Of a stretch of 64,000 nucleotides of DNA, positions 1 to 12,620 are shown piece by piece. Position 1 is the stretch's first letter. Each line of letters begins with the position of its first letter. Position numbers and translations under genes: made by a program. The DNA is from Anas platyrhynchos (lineage: Eukaryota > Chordata > Aves > Anseriformes > Anatidae), in the NCBI RefSeq assembly GCF_047663525.1, contig NC_092587.1, positions 201,012,501 through 201,076,500 on the forward strand, given 5' to 3'. The notes beneath the pieces were generated by a model. It worked only from the letters and a program-made list of their open reading frames with translations. It did not search any database and was not told the origin of the DNA.

Positions 1-1940
1 AGGTTTAACAATGCTATTTGTTATTATTATTTATTTTATATTTTTCCAGTGTAAGCACCTATAAACTGAAAACCCCGTTTAATGAACTATTACAGGACAC
101 AGGCTAAGCTGAAGCAATATCTGCAGCTGCTGCTCAGTCAGGCTGGTTCCTGGAGATGCCCCAACTTCTGGCAAGTCCATCAAGAAGAACTGCTCTGATC
201 TGGGCAGCAGATGGAGCAGGCTGCCACACTGGTTTTACACCAGCTCAGCTCTACTGACACCCACAGAACTGCTTCTCCCTCTTGTCTGAGACAAAATTGA
301 ACCCAAGAAGACTGATGCCGTGCTCCTGAGCATCCCTGAACACCATCTACAAGGGAGCAGAGCACCCAACAAGTGAGAAACACTGGCAGATCAGATTTGT
401 GCTACTTTACAGCTACCTAAAATAAAAGGGTGGGACTTGTGGGGAACCACGCTATTCAGGTTTGCAGAGTCTACCTAGCATATCCCTGAGTCTATTCCTG
501 AAGATCAATTTGAGACTTTTTTTCAAGCAAAGTCCCACTGAAGTCTGTGAAACAGCTGAGAGATTCGGATGACTGTAAGGTTTTCAGGACTAGGTCCCTG
601 ACTGAGACCTATTTGCACGCTGAGCTTGTGAAATGAATACATTGCTTGGTGAAACCCTAAATGAAAAAAGGCGTTATTTTTCCCTTGACAGAACATTGCA
701 TTATAAACTTCCCCTTCATCTGCTTGGCCTCCTGCAAGCACAGATCTGATATGCACAGCTCAGGTGAGAAAGCTGAACAGTAAGGTCTGTTAGCAAACAC
801 CATCAAGCCACAATACTCCCAACAGCTCCTGCTAATATGTGCTACAAATTCATACTTGCAGTGATGAGAAAAAAAAAAAAAAAAAACCTCTCCAACCAAA
901 ATACCCTCCCAGTAAGTCTTTCTGGACAATCTAAGATGTAGTTATACATAAGCTATGTTTGGACCTGGCAGCATGCTGATCACAAATGCAAACTCGCACT
1001 CTCTTCCCTGGGAGATCTGCCAAGGACGGAAGACAGCGGGACGGAATCCATGGGGTACAACATTGTCCAGTCAACCAAAACAGCAGCGGGGCAGGATTAA
1101 CCTAATTTGTAGCTACCTTGGCTGGACTGGCTGCCCATTGTTCCTCATACATGCTCTCATGAAGCTTAGTTAAATAAACTACTGCAGAATTATACTTGAA
1201 AAGTGTGTTTCCTTAACAGCACACAGCTGGGCTCAGTCCAGATAATGGATGCTGGAGTATCATGGCTGTTCATCCATCATGGTTCCTTTCCATAAAGCTT
1301 GTACAGATCTTGGGCAACTTTTGGGAAGGAAAGAAATGGTGTAAGTTACACGTACATTACAGTTCTTGCTATTAAAAAGTAAAATTAAGGCAATTTCAGA
1401 TACAAATTATCTCAAGGTTTATTTCCATATCTTGTTTCACTTCTCTGTATATCTCAACTTCTTGAGACTAAGTCTCTTAAATCTGGCTTGATGAATGAAT
1501 AAAAAAAAAAAATAAAAAAAAATAATAATTAAAAAAAAAAAAGCTTTACCTTTCACGTCTTGTAAAGATAGAAGGCACATGGATTTATCACCACCAAGGG
1601 TAAAACTCAGGCTTATCCATATGTGAATCCCGTTTCAAAAACAAACAATCAGCTTGGGACTGGCAGGGAGCCAAGCTGCAGGATTGCCTTTTAAGACTTG
1701 CATCTCAATAGGAAACCTCCAAGTATTTTGATCTGTTTTTATAACTGTAACAATTTTCATCCCCTGGCTTTAGTAAGGTATTATCAGTCCCTTCTTTCTA
1801 GTAAATTAAAGAAACAGTCGCTACAAATGAAGGCAAAACAAGCACGGGTCGCTGTGGATAAAATACAGTGTTTCAAAAGATTTAGGAAAGACAATAACCA
1901 CTGCCTGTCTTAACTGCTGCCAAGAAACACTTAGAGAGGA
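1..1940. other. gene-free flank 3' of FAM181B
   Basis: I see no conserved coding segment, RNA gene or recognisable transposon here. Open frames are short and lack codon structure. The stretch holds an A-run near 869-886 and an A/T-rich patch at about 1500-1545. It is intergenic sequence downstream of FAM181B, which points left on the minus strand. Confidence 0.6.
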
Positions 1941-2018
1941 TGGACATGCAATGAAAAACACGGGAACACTGCATTTCAACAGCAGTAAGAACCACAGGTC
2001 TTAGATCTACTGTGTAGC

Positions 2019-2024
2019 TTTATT
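2019..2024 (-). terminator. FAM181B: possible distal poly(A) signal of FAM181B
   Basis: The minus strand reads AATAAA here, about 0.9 kb past the FAM181B stop codon. The sequence between this site and 2618 is A/T-rich and has no other gene, so a longer 3' UTR ending here is possible. A stronger and nearer signal exists at 2618-2623, so this one is only an alternative. Confidence 0.25.
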
Positions 2025-2617
2025 TTTATAGGACCTATCATAAACTCTTTTACATAACTTAAACAATTATCAAATAATCTCCTGTACACAATGAGACTGA
2101 GCCACATTGCTTTCCGAGCTTTGACACATTCCTGAAAGAAATCCAACAGTCTGTAGGAATCACATAGCTGGAGCAGCTACAGTACATTTTTGTCCAGAAC
2201 TTATGCTGTCTGTTAACTTAAATTGCTGTTTGCAAGATCCTGCAAGACATCGTTAAATTTCAGGACACCTAAGATTTGGTAGCAGCATTTGTTTTCAAAT
2301 TTTGCTTCATTGAATTTTTTTTACTCGCCTTTTGTGTCCTCAGCTGAAAATCTGCCAGCACTCAGGATGCACACACTGCTGTGAAAGACGTTAAACACAC
2401 CACAAGAGTTGACTGAGTTTTACTTCCAAACTGAAATCAATTACAAGTGGTCATGGCTGCTTTCAAGGAGAGCAGACCCCATTGCAATGTCACGCCGGAC
2501 ACGTAAATCAAGTCGCGTCTGCCTACAGTAACACAAAACCTGACCCCTAATGAACGCTAACGCACTGTAGTCACTGTGCACTATAAAAACACCTGAAGGA
2601 ATCGAGTATTTCACGTT

Positions 2618-2623
2618 TTTATT
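2618..2623 (-). terminator. FAM181B: FAM181B poly(A) signal (proximal)
   Basis: A canonical AATAAA on the minus strand lies about 320 nt after the FAM181B stop codon. It is followed within about 40 nt by a T/GT-rich element (GTGTTTTTAT), the usual downstream cleavage element. This would give a 3' UTR of roughly 0.35 kb. Confidence 0.6.
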
Positions 2624-2879
2624 GGCACACCGCAGCATCTCCCAGGCTGCAGGAGGAGGAGGTGACTTGCCAGGCACTGAGACATCCCAGATCCCAGTGC
2701 TCTTCCAACAGGAGCTGTGGCCAGCTTTCAGGGGGCTGGCAGGGTGAGCGCAGCCCCCAGCCACTCCAAGGTGGTGGAACCCAACTCTTCCCTCACCACC
2801 GTGAGCATCCACTGGGTCCCATCCTGAGCCCTCACCCAGGACTCAGCCACCCCATGGGAGGTGGGCTCGCCCGCTCCCT

Positions 2880-4330
2880 CCTTCCCCCTGCGTTACGGTC
2901 CGTGTTCGAGGCCCAGGGGGCCAAGCCCACCAGCCTTGCCCTACAGGCCGGAGTAGGTGGCCCGGTGGTAGCCGGTGCTGTAGTCGTAGGGCACCTGTGG
3001 CGGGGCCAAGGGGCACTCAGGGAAGAAGGAGCCGAAGGTCTCGCTGCCGGACTCCGCTCCACCGGAGTAGAGCGGGCGTAGCGCCTCGGGAGGAGATTTT
3101 TTTGGGGGGCTGCAGGGCCCGGCCGGGCTCCAGGGCGGCTCGGGATACAGCAGCCCACCCAACAGCGGGTGGTGGGCGGCGGGCAGCGAAGGCAGCGGAG
3201 CCTCGTAGAGGCCGTGCTCCAGCCCCAGCTCGGCGGGCAGGCGGGCGGCGGGGAAGGCGTCCTGCGGGGCGGCGTGCTCAGGCAGCAGCGCTCCGTAGTC
3301 GGGGCCCAGCAGCTCAAAAAACTCGGCTGCCTCCGCCCCACCGCCTTTCTCCGTCTCCTTGGAGGCCGGCGGAGGCCCGCGGGGCGGCAGAGCCGGCTCG
3401 GTGAAGAAGGAGGGCGGCAGGTTGCGGGCCCGCAGAGGCACCTTCCGAGGGCCACCCGCAGCCGCCGACCCTCCGCTGCTTCCTCCTCCTCCTCCTCCCG
3501 CCGCCCCGCAGCCGCTCGCCGAGCCCCTTCCCGGCTGCAGGGAGCCGAAAAGGGCCGCCAGGCTCTTGCTCTGGAGGCTGCTGGCCGCCGTCGAGGCTTC
3601 CCGGCGAGGTGGCGGCGGCTGCTTGGCCGGGCAAGCGGCGGCGGCCGGGGAGGAGGAGGAGGAGGAGGAGGAGGAGGAGGAGGGCGGCGGGGCGGCGGCG
3701 GCGATGATGCCGGTGCAACGCTTGATCTGCTTCTGCAGGTATTTCCTGTGGTTCACCTTCCTCTTCGACTTCACCGGCTTGTCCAGCGCCAGCTTGATGT
3801 TGCTGGAGGCCGAGTCGATGAAGCTCAGCAGGTCCCTGGTGGCTTCCTTAAAGTCCCCCGCCTCGCCGCCGCCGCCGCCGCCGCCACCTCCTCCTCCTCC
3901 TCCTCCGCCCTCGTAGCCCTTCTCCAGGTCGGCATAGCCCAGCAGGCCGCCGGCGGGGAAGCAGAAGGAGAGGAGGTGGTGGTGGGGGCTGAGCAGGGCG
4001 GCTGGCACGGCCATGGCCGGCCGCGGGGCGCCGCCGCGCCGAGCTCCGCAGGGCAGCGCCGGGCTGCGGGCGGCGGCGGCGGGGAAAAGGCGGCGGCCGG
4101 GGGAGGAGGAGGAGGAGGAGGAGGAGGAGGTGGAGGAGCAGGAGGAGAAGGAGGGCTCAGGCGCGGGGCTGGCCCCGGACCCTCCCCGCCTCCCCGCTGT
4201 GAGCACGGGAGCCGGGCCGGGCTGCGCGCTCCCGGCCGGGGACAGCGGCGGCGGGGTGGGAACAAGGGCGTCAGCTCCTGGACAGGTGCATCGCTGCCCC
4301 CCTCCCCCCCCCCCCGGGTACACAGATCAC
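2880..4330. promoter_or_regulatory. FAM181B: CpG-rich block covering FAM181B and its 5' end
   Basis: GC content and CpG density rise sharply over this stretch and fall on both sides. The block covers the whole intronless coding region and the presumed 5' UTR and promoter upstream of 4014 on the minus strand. I see no convincing TATA box, so the transcription start cannot be placed. Triplet runs (GGA/TCC, GCC/GGC) make much of it low-complexity. Confidence 0.6.
2941..4014 (-). CDS. FAM181B: FAM181B protein, single coding exon, 357 aa
   Basis: This intronless gene encodes a vertebrate FAM181 family protein of unknown biochemical role; known family members are expressed in developing neural tissue. 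The most conserved block is residues 56-100, which starts [19 protein letters not shown] and continues through a basic [17 protein letters not shown] stretch. Two further family blocks are [18 protein letters not shown] (190-207) and [11 protein letters not shown] (231-241), and the C-terminus contains [11 protein letters not shown]. Low-complexity tracts lie between: 15 Gly (36-50), a Ser run after residue 110, and Gly/Ser/Ala near 165-188. I chose the ATG at 4014 because MAVPAALLS matches the family N-terminus and the context GCCATGG is a strong Kozak site. The frame stays open upstream to 4323, but that part is repetitive and lacks family similarity. The length is somewhat below the mammalian protein. 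Confidence 0.93.
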   Translation of the reverse strand: MAVPAALLSPHHHLLSFCFPAGGLLGYADLEKGYEGGGGGGGGGGGGGGGEAGDFKEATRDLLSFIDSASSNIKLALDKPVKSKRKVNHRKYLQKQIKRCTGIIAAAAPPPSSSSSSSSSSSPAAAACPAKQPPPPRREASTAASSLQSKSLAALFGSLQPGRGSASGCGAAGGGGGGSSGGSAAAGGPRKVPLRARNLPPSFFTEPALPPRGPPPASKETEKGGGAEAAEFFELLGPDYGALLPEHAAPQDAFPAARLPAELGLEHGLYEAPLPSLPAAHHPLLGGLLYPEPPWSPAGPCSPPKKSPPEALRPLYSGGAESGSETFGSFFPECPLAPPQVPYDYSTGYHRATYSGL

Positions 4331-4899
4331 AAACACCCCCCCAAAGTATGTACACGGCACCCCCAGATCACAAAGCCCTCCCCGGGCCAGCAGCACAGCA
4401 CCGCCAGGTCACACAGCATCCCCCAGACCACCCCCTCCGGGCCAGCTCTGGGATGCCCATCACTAGCATGTCACCACCCCAAGCACCGTCCCCACTCCTG
4501 CAGCCACGGCCCCGCTGGCACAAAATGTGGGATCGCGCCCGGCACTGTCCGTCAGGGTCTGGAGATGCACTCCGGCTGTGGCACCAGGCGGGACGAGGGC
4601 ACGGCGCCAGCCTGAATTAGTTTGCAGTGAGTTTTCTTCCAAGCATAGTTATGCACTTGTCTTGGGATAATCCAGCGCTGTGATTCGGGAGAGATTTTAA
4701 CAACTGCTTATTTATGTATGCTTCAAGAAGCGTTTGGGCAATGCTCTCAGGCGCATGCTTTGATTCTTAGGTAGTCCTGTGTGGAGCCAGGAGGTGGAGT
4801 CGATGACCCTTGTGGGTCCCTGACAACTCAGGAAATTTTGTCATTCCAAGTGCTTAGTGAGACAGCCCTATAAATCTTTCATATTCCAGGTACATGGAG

Positions 4900-4938
<39 letters not shown>
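4900..4938 (+). repeat. poly(A) tract, 39 bp
   Basis: An uninterrupted run of 39 A residues, the longest homopolymer in the window. No retroposed gene or SINE-like body is recognisable just upstream, so it is best read as a simple repeat. Its exact length may be uncertain because of sequencing. Confidence 0.9.
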
Positions 4939-4940
<2 letters not shown>

Positions 4941-7900
4941 TTTACCTTTAGAAAATTGCACATGTATATTTAATGATGCAGAATAGCATCATACCCTGTG
5001 AGGTACAGATTTATCTTTAGTGATTTTGTATGTCCAAATATGAACAAAGACACATATCTGATTTTGACTGAAATGAAGTGAGTTTTCTTGGGATGCACCA
5101 ATTCATTAGAAACACAGCAGGAAGGACAAACCAGAAAGCAAAACTTTGTGGAAGAAAAGGGAAGCAGGCTGCTTCCTCAGAATGTACTTAGTGGTGAAAA
5201 GAAAAAATCAGCCAAATTCACCCCACTGTTATTTCAAACACTGATTGAATGCAAAACAAACAAGCATTGGAATGAGAAAAGAGGGGAAAACACATATTTC
5301 ATGTGAGAAAAAAAGGCCCAATATCCTCTACAAAACAAAAATGCCGATTTTCTCAGTCTCTCACGCAGTGCCTCGCAGCAGCAGACCTTGCTCACAGCGA
5401 GTTTCTGAGCTGACTGAAAACACTCAGATTATTTCCAAAGGTCCAGTCCTAGCTTGGTGGTAATGTTTGGCTGCAACTGAAATCTTCTCATGGGAAGGAT
5501 CCATCTCTGCTTCAGAGGAGGAGCAGCCCAGCATCAGCAGCAGCTTTCCCAAAGCATGGGCTCATACTGAGTTTCTGGCCATGCAAACACATCTGGGAGC
5601 TCTGTGTTGGGTATTGGCCACATCTCAGCAGGTCTCAGCAGCAGCGCATCTGGGACAGGCTCACAAAGCCGGCTCCATGTTCTGCAGGAGCCTCCTTGAG
5701 CCTCTTTTTGAGGGGAGTTGCCCTGAGTGCAACTGTGTAATTGAAGCAAAAAAAAAAAAAATCATATAGAGAGCTATGGGAAATCTATATATCTCTACAT
5801 ATAAGAATGTCTACATAAGGGGTGGATTTAAACTGCTTAGCTGGAGTACAACCGACACGGATTAGCTGCCCTCGGGTCCTGTCAAGCCCTGTCAAGCTTT
5901 GCAGCCTGCTCTGAGCTCCCTTATTGATGGGGAAATGTAAAGAACAACATATACATCCCCTGCCTTCTCCACTGCATAGTTTTACATCCACTTTGAGGCT
6001 GCTCCAAATTGCACAAGGACCTGGAAAACAGGCATCTCTATCTCCCCAGTTTGGGGCCATCTGGCCAATGTGAGCCAACACAGTAACAGCAGCAGTGGGG
6101 TTGTCCTCAAGTTTTTAGCTGCTTCGGCATTACAGCAACGATATTTCATAGCAGCTCTAAAGGGGGTTGCTAATGAGGCTGGGTGGTATTATATGCAGAG
6201 TGGCTAAATATCCGGTGGCTTAGAGAAAGAAGCTGAAAGCCCTGGCTTGTCTTCTGTAAAGCTGAATTCATTCAATTAAACAGCTTTGAGAGCTCAGATA
6301 CGGTTTAGTGGGAGACTTTATTACCTCCTAAAAATTGGAGAGTATTAAAACAATTGTCAGGCATGCAAAGCAAACTTTGCATTCATTCGTGCTAAGCGGC
6401 CAAATTTACATATTCTAGACCAGATCTGGAGATTTAGAAAGCTTTCATAATTGCATTAAACATGCTTATTCTCTGTGTTCTCTCAAGCAGAGCTGATTAC
6501 CCCAAGTTGGGCAATGCCTGGAGGGAAATTTGCTAAACCACATGATGTCAACAACTTGCAAAGAAGCCTAATTTTTTTCCAAGGAAATAGCCGTTTGGTT
6601 ATTCCTGCAAAACGTCTCTTTTGCCCTTCAGCCATATGAGCCAATGCTTGTCTTCTGCCTGCGCTTGCTCAGGATTGCGCTGCTCAGCCTGAGCATGGTG
6701 GCAAGCACTGAAGCTTCCTCTGTGGGCTGGGATTAGACATGGAAATGCTTGGACCAGATGTCCAGGTCCCTCCGCTTGCTCCTGGGGGAGTGAACTGGCT
6801 GCAGTCCCCCAGCCCACACCTCTATCCTACTGGGAAGCATTCAGTGCTCAGTAAGGGGCTCCACTGCTGTTTTCTTGCCCTCTTTCACATAGGAGATGTA
6901 TCTGTCTTGTTCTGATTTCTTGTTCATCCTCACATAGGTAGCAGCAGCATCTTGAGAGGCTTTGAGAATTAAACCAAGGCTTTACAGGCAGCAGACCTGG
7001 CTCCCATAGTGACACATTCTCAGCCTGAACTGAAGGGAGCAGGGTCATACAATGCTCACTGGCTCAGGCATTGCACAGCCCACAAATCCAGCTCTTAGCC
7101 ACAAAATCAAGCCTTTAGTGAGGAGAACAATTTGTTATCCCTATGGGCTGAGTGGGCCAGAAAAGAGAGATTGTCTTAGGCAGCAGAGGCGTTAGCAAGC
7201 AAGCAAGCCTTGCCCAGCATTACAGTGTCAGCTCTGCACTGGAGGCACTTGCAGAAGCAGTGCCCTCCCAATGCTCATGGCACCACCTCGGGGTCCAAAC
7301 CCAGAGTAAATCCACCACAACACAGGGATAGGTGTGAGATCCAGCCCAAAGGAAACATCTCATGCCAAGAACATGGGCAAGGAACAACCCCTGCTTCACC
7401 CCGTCACCAGCCAAACCCTCCCTGGGGGAAGGCAAACCAAGCCCCTGATCTCCAGTGCTCCTTTTCCCTTCACCGCAGCATTGGTAAGGCAGCATGAAAG
7501 CAGGACCATCTCTGTGGCAGGGGAAGGAGGACTTTTTTTCCTGCTTGGTTGTACAGGCCCGTATGGTTATGAAGTTATGGGAAAGTCTCGCTTCCCAAAC
7601 AGGTGTCACTATCCGAAACCTACAGTCTCATTTCCTGATCGTGTCTTAATCTGCGAGTTGGTTGTGCAAGTTGATTTCTTGCACATTCTTATATCAGTGG
7701 GAATTTCTGCCCTTCCCTGACAAGTATTATAGGCAGCCTTTGACATACAGCCCTACAGGACCTAAATAGGCTGCTATTCTTTCCCTACACTGAAAGGGAG
7801 CTTTGTGCCAGGGATTCATTAAACTGCACTGCACAGCCCTTCATAAATGGGCTCAATAATGAACAGTCGATTTAACTGGAAAAGCTGCTGGAGCTGTTAA

Positions 7901-9372
7901 ATTAAAGGGAAATAAAGTGCACTTCAGGCTCAGTCTGCCAGAAGAAAATGTTGACCTAAAAAAAATCTTCATTTTACTGAATCTCTGCAAACAGGCTAAA
8001 ATCCTCAGGAAGTTAATACTGACAACAGTTAGAGAAATTTTAAAACATACCAGTTTGCTTCCCTGCTAATAAAGAAAGAAAAACTAACAATAAAACATTC
8101 AGTAAAATCAGAAGTGGGGATGAAGGGGCATATTCCACGTAAGCCAGGAAGACTGAATATATCTTCCTAAATTTAGTGTATGTGCATAGATATAAAGCGG
8201 TGTGGCTCACCCAGTCCTTACCTGCCTTAAATCACTACATACTGTAGAAAGTCTCGGCTTCATAAGATGCTATTTTATTCAAATTATTTTATTAGCAGAC
8301 ACAGGAACACAGGCTTGGCACCCTGCAAATGAAGCCCTTTTTACCTCTTGAGGCCTCTGGATGCCCCTCTCTCAGTTTCACCTTCCCTCTCTTCACCTCA
8401 TTGTGCATTTCATGCTCTCCTGGAATACATTCCTCCACAAAGAAAGGGCAGGGAAGTTTCTGGTCACTCTTCTGGCACTGGTGAGCAGGTACCATGTGTT
8501 CCTGTCACACTGGGAAGAGCTGTGCAAGGACAAAGGCCAAAACAGTGCTGTCCTTGTTGAGGGGATTGGCCCTCCATGGGCCCCCACCCAGGCCATGCTA
8601 ACTTCTGAGATGCCACTGGAGACTTTAGGATCTCAGCAAAGTGCTTACTGAGATAGATAAGGGTGTCTGAGTTGGGATGAGAGTATTTATATGCTTATCT
8701 TAAGCAAACAGAGGGGGGAAAAAAAAAACACCCACATGTAAGGATTAGAACTGGTAAAGAAATAGTTGACTTAGGCCCTCTCACCCAATTGACTTTGTAT
8801 ATCCAAGGTTTCCACTGGAACCAAGTGTATAAATTAATCAGTGAGAGATTTATTTCCTGTTTGCCAATATTTTCTGAAATCTTTGGGATTTCTGAAATGT
8901 TTGGGCCCAGTCCCGCAGCACCCTGTTCTGGGATCAAGTTGTGTGCCAAACAGATTGGTAGTTTGCCCACGTGAGCAGTGAAGGACTCAGTTGAAACATG
9001 GGCCATGCACTGGGGGACTGCATTTAATCTCCTAGATGTTTAGAAAAGCCCATCACTCAGCGCAACCTGACTCACCTCCTGGTTTTATGAATGGAAGTCT
9101 TTATTTCAGTGAGGTAACTCTCACGTAAAACTGGGGTGGCTTAGTGGTGCATCAACTCTTCCATGGGAGCTATCTTGTCCTTCTTCACCTGAACAGTGTT
9201 AAATGTGTTTCCACAGCTGTGTCACACACTTTGCATACAATTTCACTTGAGGGAAATGTGTCTATGAGAACACAGTCTGGAAGCTTCAGGGCAAGAAGAT
9301 GAAACAAAGCACACAATGGAGAAGAGAGATGTCCAAATTCTCCAAATTCACTTTTTGGGGCACCTCCTCTGG

Positions 9373-9397
9373 AAAAAAAAAAAAAAAAAAAAAAAAA
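9373..9397 (+). repeat. poly(A) tract, 25 bp
   Basis: An uninterrupted run of 25 A residues in the FAM181B-PRCP intergenic interval. No associated element is recognised. Confidence 0.85.
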
Positions 9398-9639
9398 CCA
9401 CTCAGCACCAGATTCAAAAGTTTTTTCAGTTTTGTCTTGCTTTGACTGGTTCAGGTTATTGCTGTTTTTCCATTCTTTAAGGTTTCCTTTTAGAGAAAAG
9501 TTACGGTTATATTCTTCATAGTGTGGTGACTTTTCTCCAAATCTGCATAATTTTAAAGGTGATGGCAGCAGGCTTTCAGTTCACCTCTGCAGTTGCCTTT
9601 AGTGGGTTGAATATTTTTTTTTCATATTTTCTGAAAACA

Positions 9640-9960
9640 TGAGCATTCAGCAAGCGTATTCGCTGTAATGTCTTCTACCTACATTTTGCATAATTATTCA
9701 TGGGTTGATTACAAATGCCCTGGTATAGGTTAAAATCCCATGAAAGTTGTAAAGCCATTAACTTTATTATCTGCTGCAAAATATTGCATTTTGTAACTTT
9801 AAGTGGCTTATTTCTTGAATGCAGAACTTGAATGCATTGCCAGCAGCTTTATGCCACCTCTGTAAGAGCTATGCAAAAAACTTTGCCAATTTAGAAAAAT
9901 GTTTTAAGGGTTAAAATTGTAATTTCATTTCATTATCTCCTACTCACAGTTCTGCTTTTA
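9640..9960. promoter_or_regulatory. candidate conserved non-coding element
   Basis: This A/T-rich but non-repetitive stretch carries a cluster of homeodomain-type cores (a TAATTATT core near 9690, then ATTAACTTTATTA and AATTTAGAAA-type segments) between more ordinary intergenic sequence. The call rests on composition and motif density only. No conservation evidence is available here. Confidence 0.2.
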
Positions 9961-10591
9961 GCTACAGGTAGAAATATGCATTAAGAAAACACAGATATTA
10001 AAAAAATAAGTAAGAATATAATTTTCATATTATTGAGAAATATTTTTATTTTTCTTCCCTGGCTCCTACGTTGCAGTGTTTTATCTCCACTCAGAAACAT
10101 TTCTGCAAGTAAATGTGCATGTTTTGTGATCAAATTCATTCCTTCATGTTTTATCTTCCTTGCGGTGCTGCTTGGAAATCCTTTGTTGTGTGGAAATAAG
10201 GTGTCAAATCCAAACAAAAAACAGCTAAGGTCCAGCACCATCATTTGCTGCACACTGTCCTTCCATTAAGCACTGTTTGCTTGAGAGCAACCAGTTGAGG
10301 TGACTTCATGGCTCCCCGACACTTTTATGTACATGGTTTGGGGGAGGAAAGAAGCTCCCTGAATCTTACCAATGCAAACAGTGTGTGTTTAGGAAATGTT
10401 GCAAAAATAGTCCTTATTTGTGTGCTGCTTGGTTGCCTGTACACAGCCTGGCACCAGTGTCTTCTTATTCATTATTTTACACCCTGAAATAAGGGCCTGG
10501 TCCAACTCCCAGTGAAGCCATTCCCATTGAATTTCACTGAGTGAGTCACTGAGAGTCCCAATCTCTCTGCCTGACATTTGGGAATAACCCC

Positions 10592-10617
10592 TTTTTTTTT
10601 TTTTTTTTTTTTTTTTT
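10592..10617 (+). repeat. poly(T) tract, 26 bp
   Basis: An uninterrupted run of 26 T residues (poly(A) on the minus strand). No retroposed body is recognised on the side where one would be expected. Confidence 0.85.
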
Positions 10618-12429
10618 GAGCCTGGAAACCCTATGCCAAAATCTTCATATGATGTATGGCATCTTCCCCCTGTATAGCTACAAGCTAGGCACAGCTTCTT
10701 CTCCCAGGTCTCCCATGGCCTGGGCTCAGCCCTTTCTGCACATCCAGCTGTCTCTCAGATGATGTTTCAACCATGCTGGAGAGCCCTGACTTGGAGGTGA
10801 CTTCAGCTACCTGAGACCACAGTAATGCTACTGTACAACCTCTTTGTGTCTCTGAAGCACACCTGGTGCAGTATCAGCTCATCCAATGCACCTGCCAAAA
10901 TATGACCTCTGCCTCTGGAGCTGCTCTGTCACTGCCACGTATACTGGGGCTCAGATACTGAAATGGTGGGAGCCATATGACGCAATGGCATAAAAAAACA
11001 GAGCCCAATTATTCACTATATATTAGCATTCACTAAAGAAAACCTTTATTTTCTGGTGTGTTATAATTGTTATGAGATATTTGCATTGCAAGATCATCTT
11101 TGGATGTTGGTCAGCACTGTGTCCCAGTGTTTAAACGGTTAAGTTTTGTTTCTTTCCAAGATTTTTTTTTATTTTTTAAGAAAAAGATATTGTGGAATTT
11201 TTGATTGCCTTATTTTTAATTGAACACACTATCAAAACTCTTTCCAGTTGCACCTATTGAAAACTGACCCTTAGAAAGGTAATTTCCCTTAGCAAACACC
11301 TTCATAAAAGACTTTTTTTTTACTTGCTTAACTAAACAGACTAATATGATTTTCTGTTCACAGTCTCACCTGCCATCCACTGCAGGACTGGTCTACTCCA
11401 AAGAGGACTGGAGCTGGCCCAGGATGATATGAAGATCCGTCAGCAGATGGGTCCCTTGGGAACAGGACAGACAACACAAGACTGCTGCGGGTAAATCCAG
11501 GTCTCATTAATCCCCTCCTGCACCCCCTCCCCCAGTAGCTTCTCTGAGAGACAAACCCAGGTCTTATTTCCAATGAATTCCCTGGTTTCCTGATACGAAC
11601 ACCAATTTTGTTAACTCCTTTTATTTTATTCACCATTTATTTTCTACCCTGCTGAGGTATGTCTGCAGTGAGTTTAATCATTTCAGGAGCAGGAACTGGG
11701 CCCAAGATTCCCTTTTTTTCAGCAAAAATAACCTTTCTGTTGATGCAGCACAGTCTGCAGACATGTGGCCCATTGCATCTCCAGCAAGTACAAGCTGAGA
11801 TGGGTACCAGTCTGCACCAGTTAGGGATGACAGCAGTCCCTGCTCCCAAACAGTGTTTATTTGACCGACCCTACACCCAGATATGATCTTGCACAGAAAG
11901 TCCTACACCCTAAATCAGCAGAATGCAAGCCAGTGCCTAACGTCATCCACCCGGCTTAACCTCAATGGGATTACTCACAGGGCGAGATTTGGGCACATCT
12001 TTCTTGCTGGACAGAAATCTTCGTTCACAGCAGGAAGGGTTCAAAGTCATTTGGTGGCACAGAGAAGCCTTTTAAATATCTATTAGGAGTTTAAGACAGA
12101 AATCCTAATGACTCACTTACCCATAATTTATCTAGATAAATACATAATAAATCATTATATACACAATAAATCATTGTATACACATATATACCCAGAGTGG
12201 GAGCATTCTGCTATGTTTGCATACAGCAAATACACACAGGCTGAAAATACTGTAAAAAAAAAAAAAAAACAAAAAATTGTTTGGAAAGCCATAGCTGATA
12301 ATGTTCCATTTTTGTTACCAGAAATACTTTCTTAACCAGATGTTTTCAGTCTTTTCTTAACAGAGCCACTCACAGATTGCCCCCTGAATTATTTCATGTT
12401 TAGAAATGGTGCCTTGTTAAAAGGGAGAG

Positions 12430-12620
12430 GGGGACCAAGAGAGAGTAGCACAAACTGCCATTATCATGCAAATAGCCCCAAAGGAAAAAGGACAGTGAAA
12501 ATGATAGCACTGATCTAATTATCTGCAGGCCAATATAGCTAAGTCACTGAAAGAGGCCCACAGAAAAGGCTGCCACAGAAACACAAAAAACAGCCAGAAA
12601 ACAATAAGGAACTTAGCAAC
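12430..12620. promoter_or_regulatory. candidate enhancer-like stretch with POU, homeodomain and SOX cores
   Basis: A perfect octamer ATGCAAAT lies at 12466-12473, TAATTA at 12516-12521 and an AACAAT core at about 12600. POU, homeodomain and SOX sites often occur together in neural enhancers, and FAM181B is the nearest developmental gene. This is motif-based inference without conservation data. Confidence 0.22.

Larger units (their letters stand above)
4330..9600. other. intergenic, upstream of FAM181B
   Basis: I found no gene here. All open frames are short and lack family similarity. The main landmark is the A39 tract at 4900-4938. The part at about 6120-6580 is A/T-rich with evenly mixed, non-repetitive sequence that could be conserved non-coding DNA, but that cannot be tested from one genome. 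I recognised no transposon. Confidence 0.5.

Noticed and set aside
4015-4323. 103-codon N-terminal extension of FAM181B to an upstream ATG
   Set aside because: It is in frame, but its sequence is repetitive Ser/Pro/Gly with no family similarity. The internal ATG has a strong Kozak context and the family N-terminus.
3169-4620. A 483-codon open frame on the plus strand opposite FAM181B
   Set aside because: It is antisense to a clearly conserved gene, has only Gly/Arg/Ala-rich low-complexity sequence, and is explained by GC-rich triplets without stop codons.
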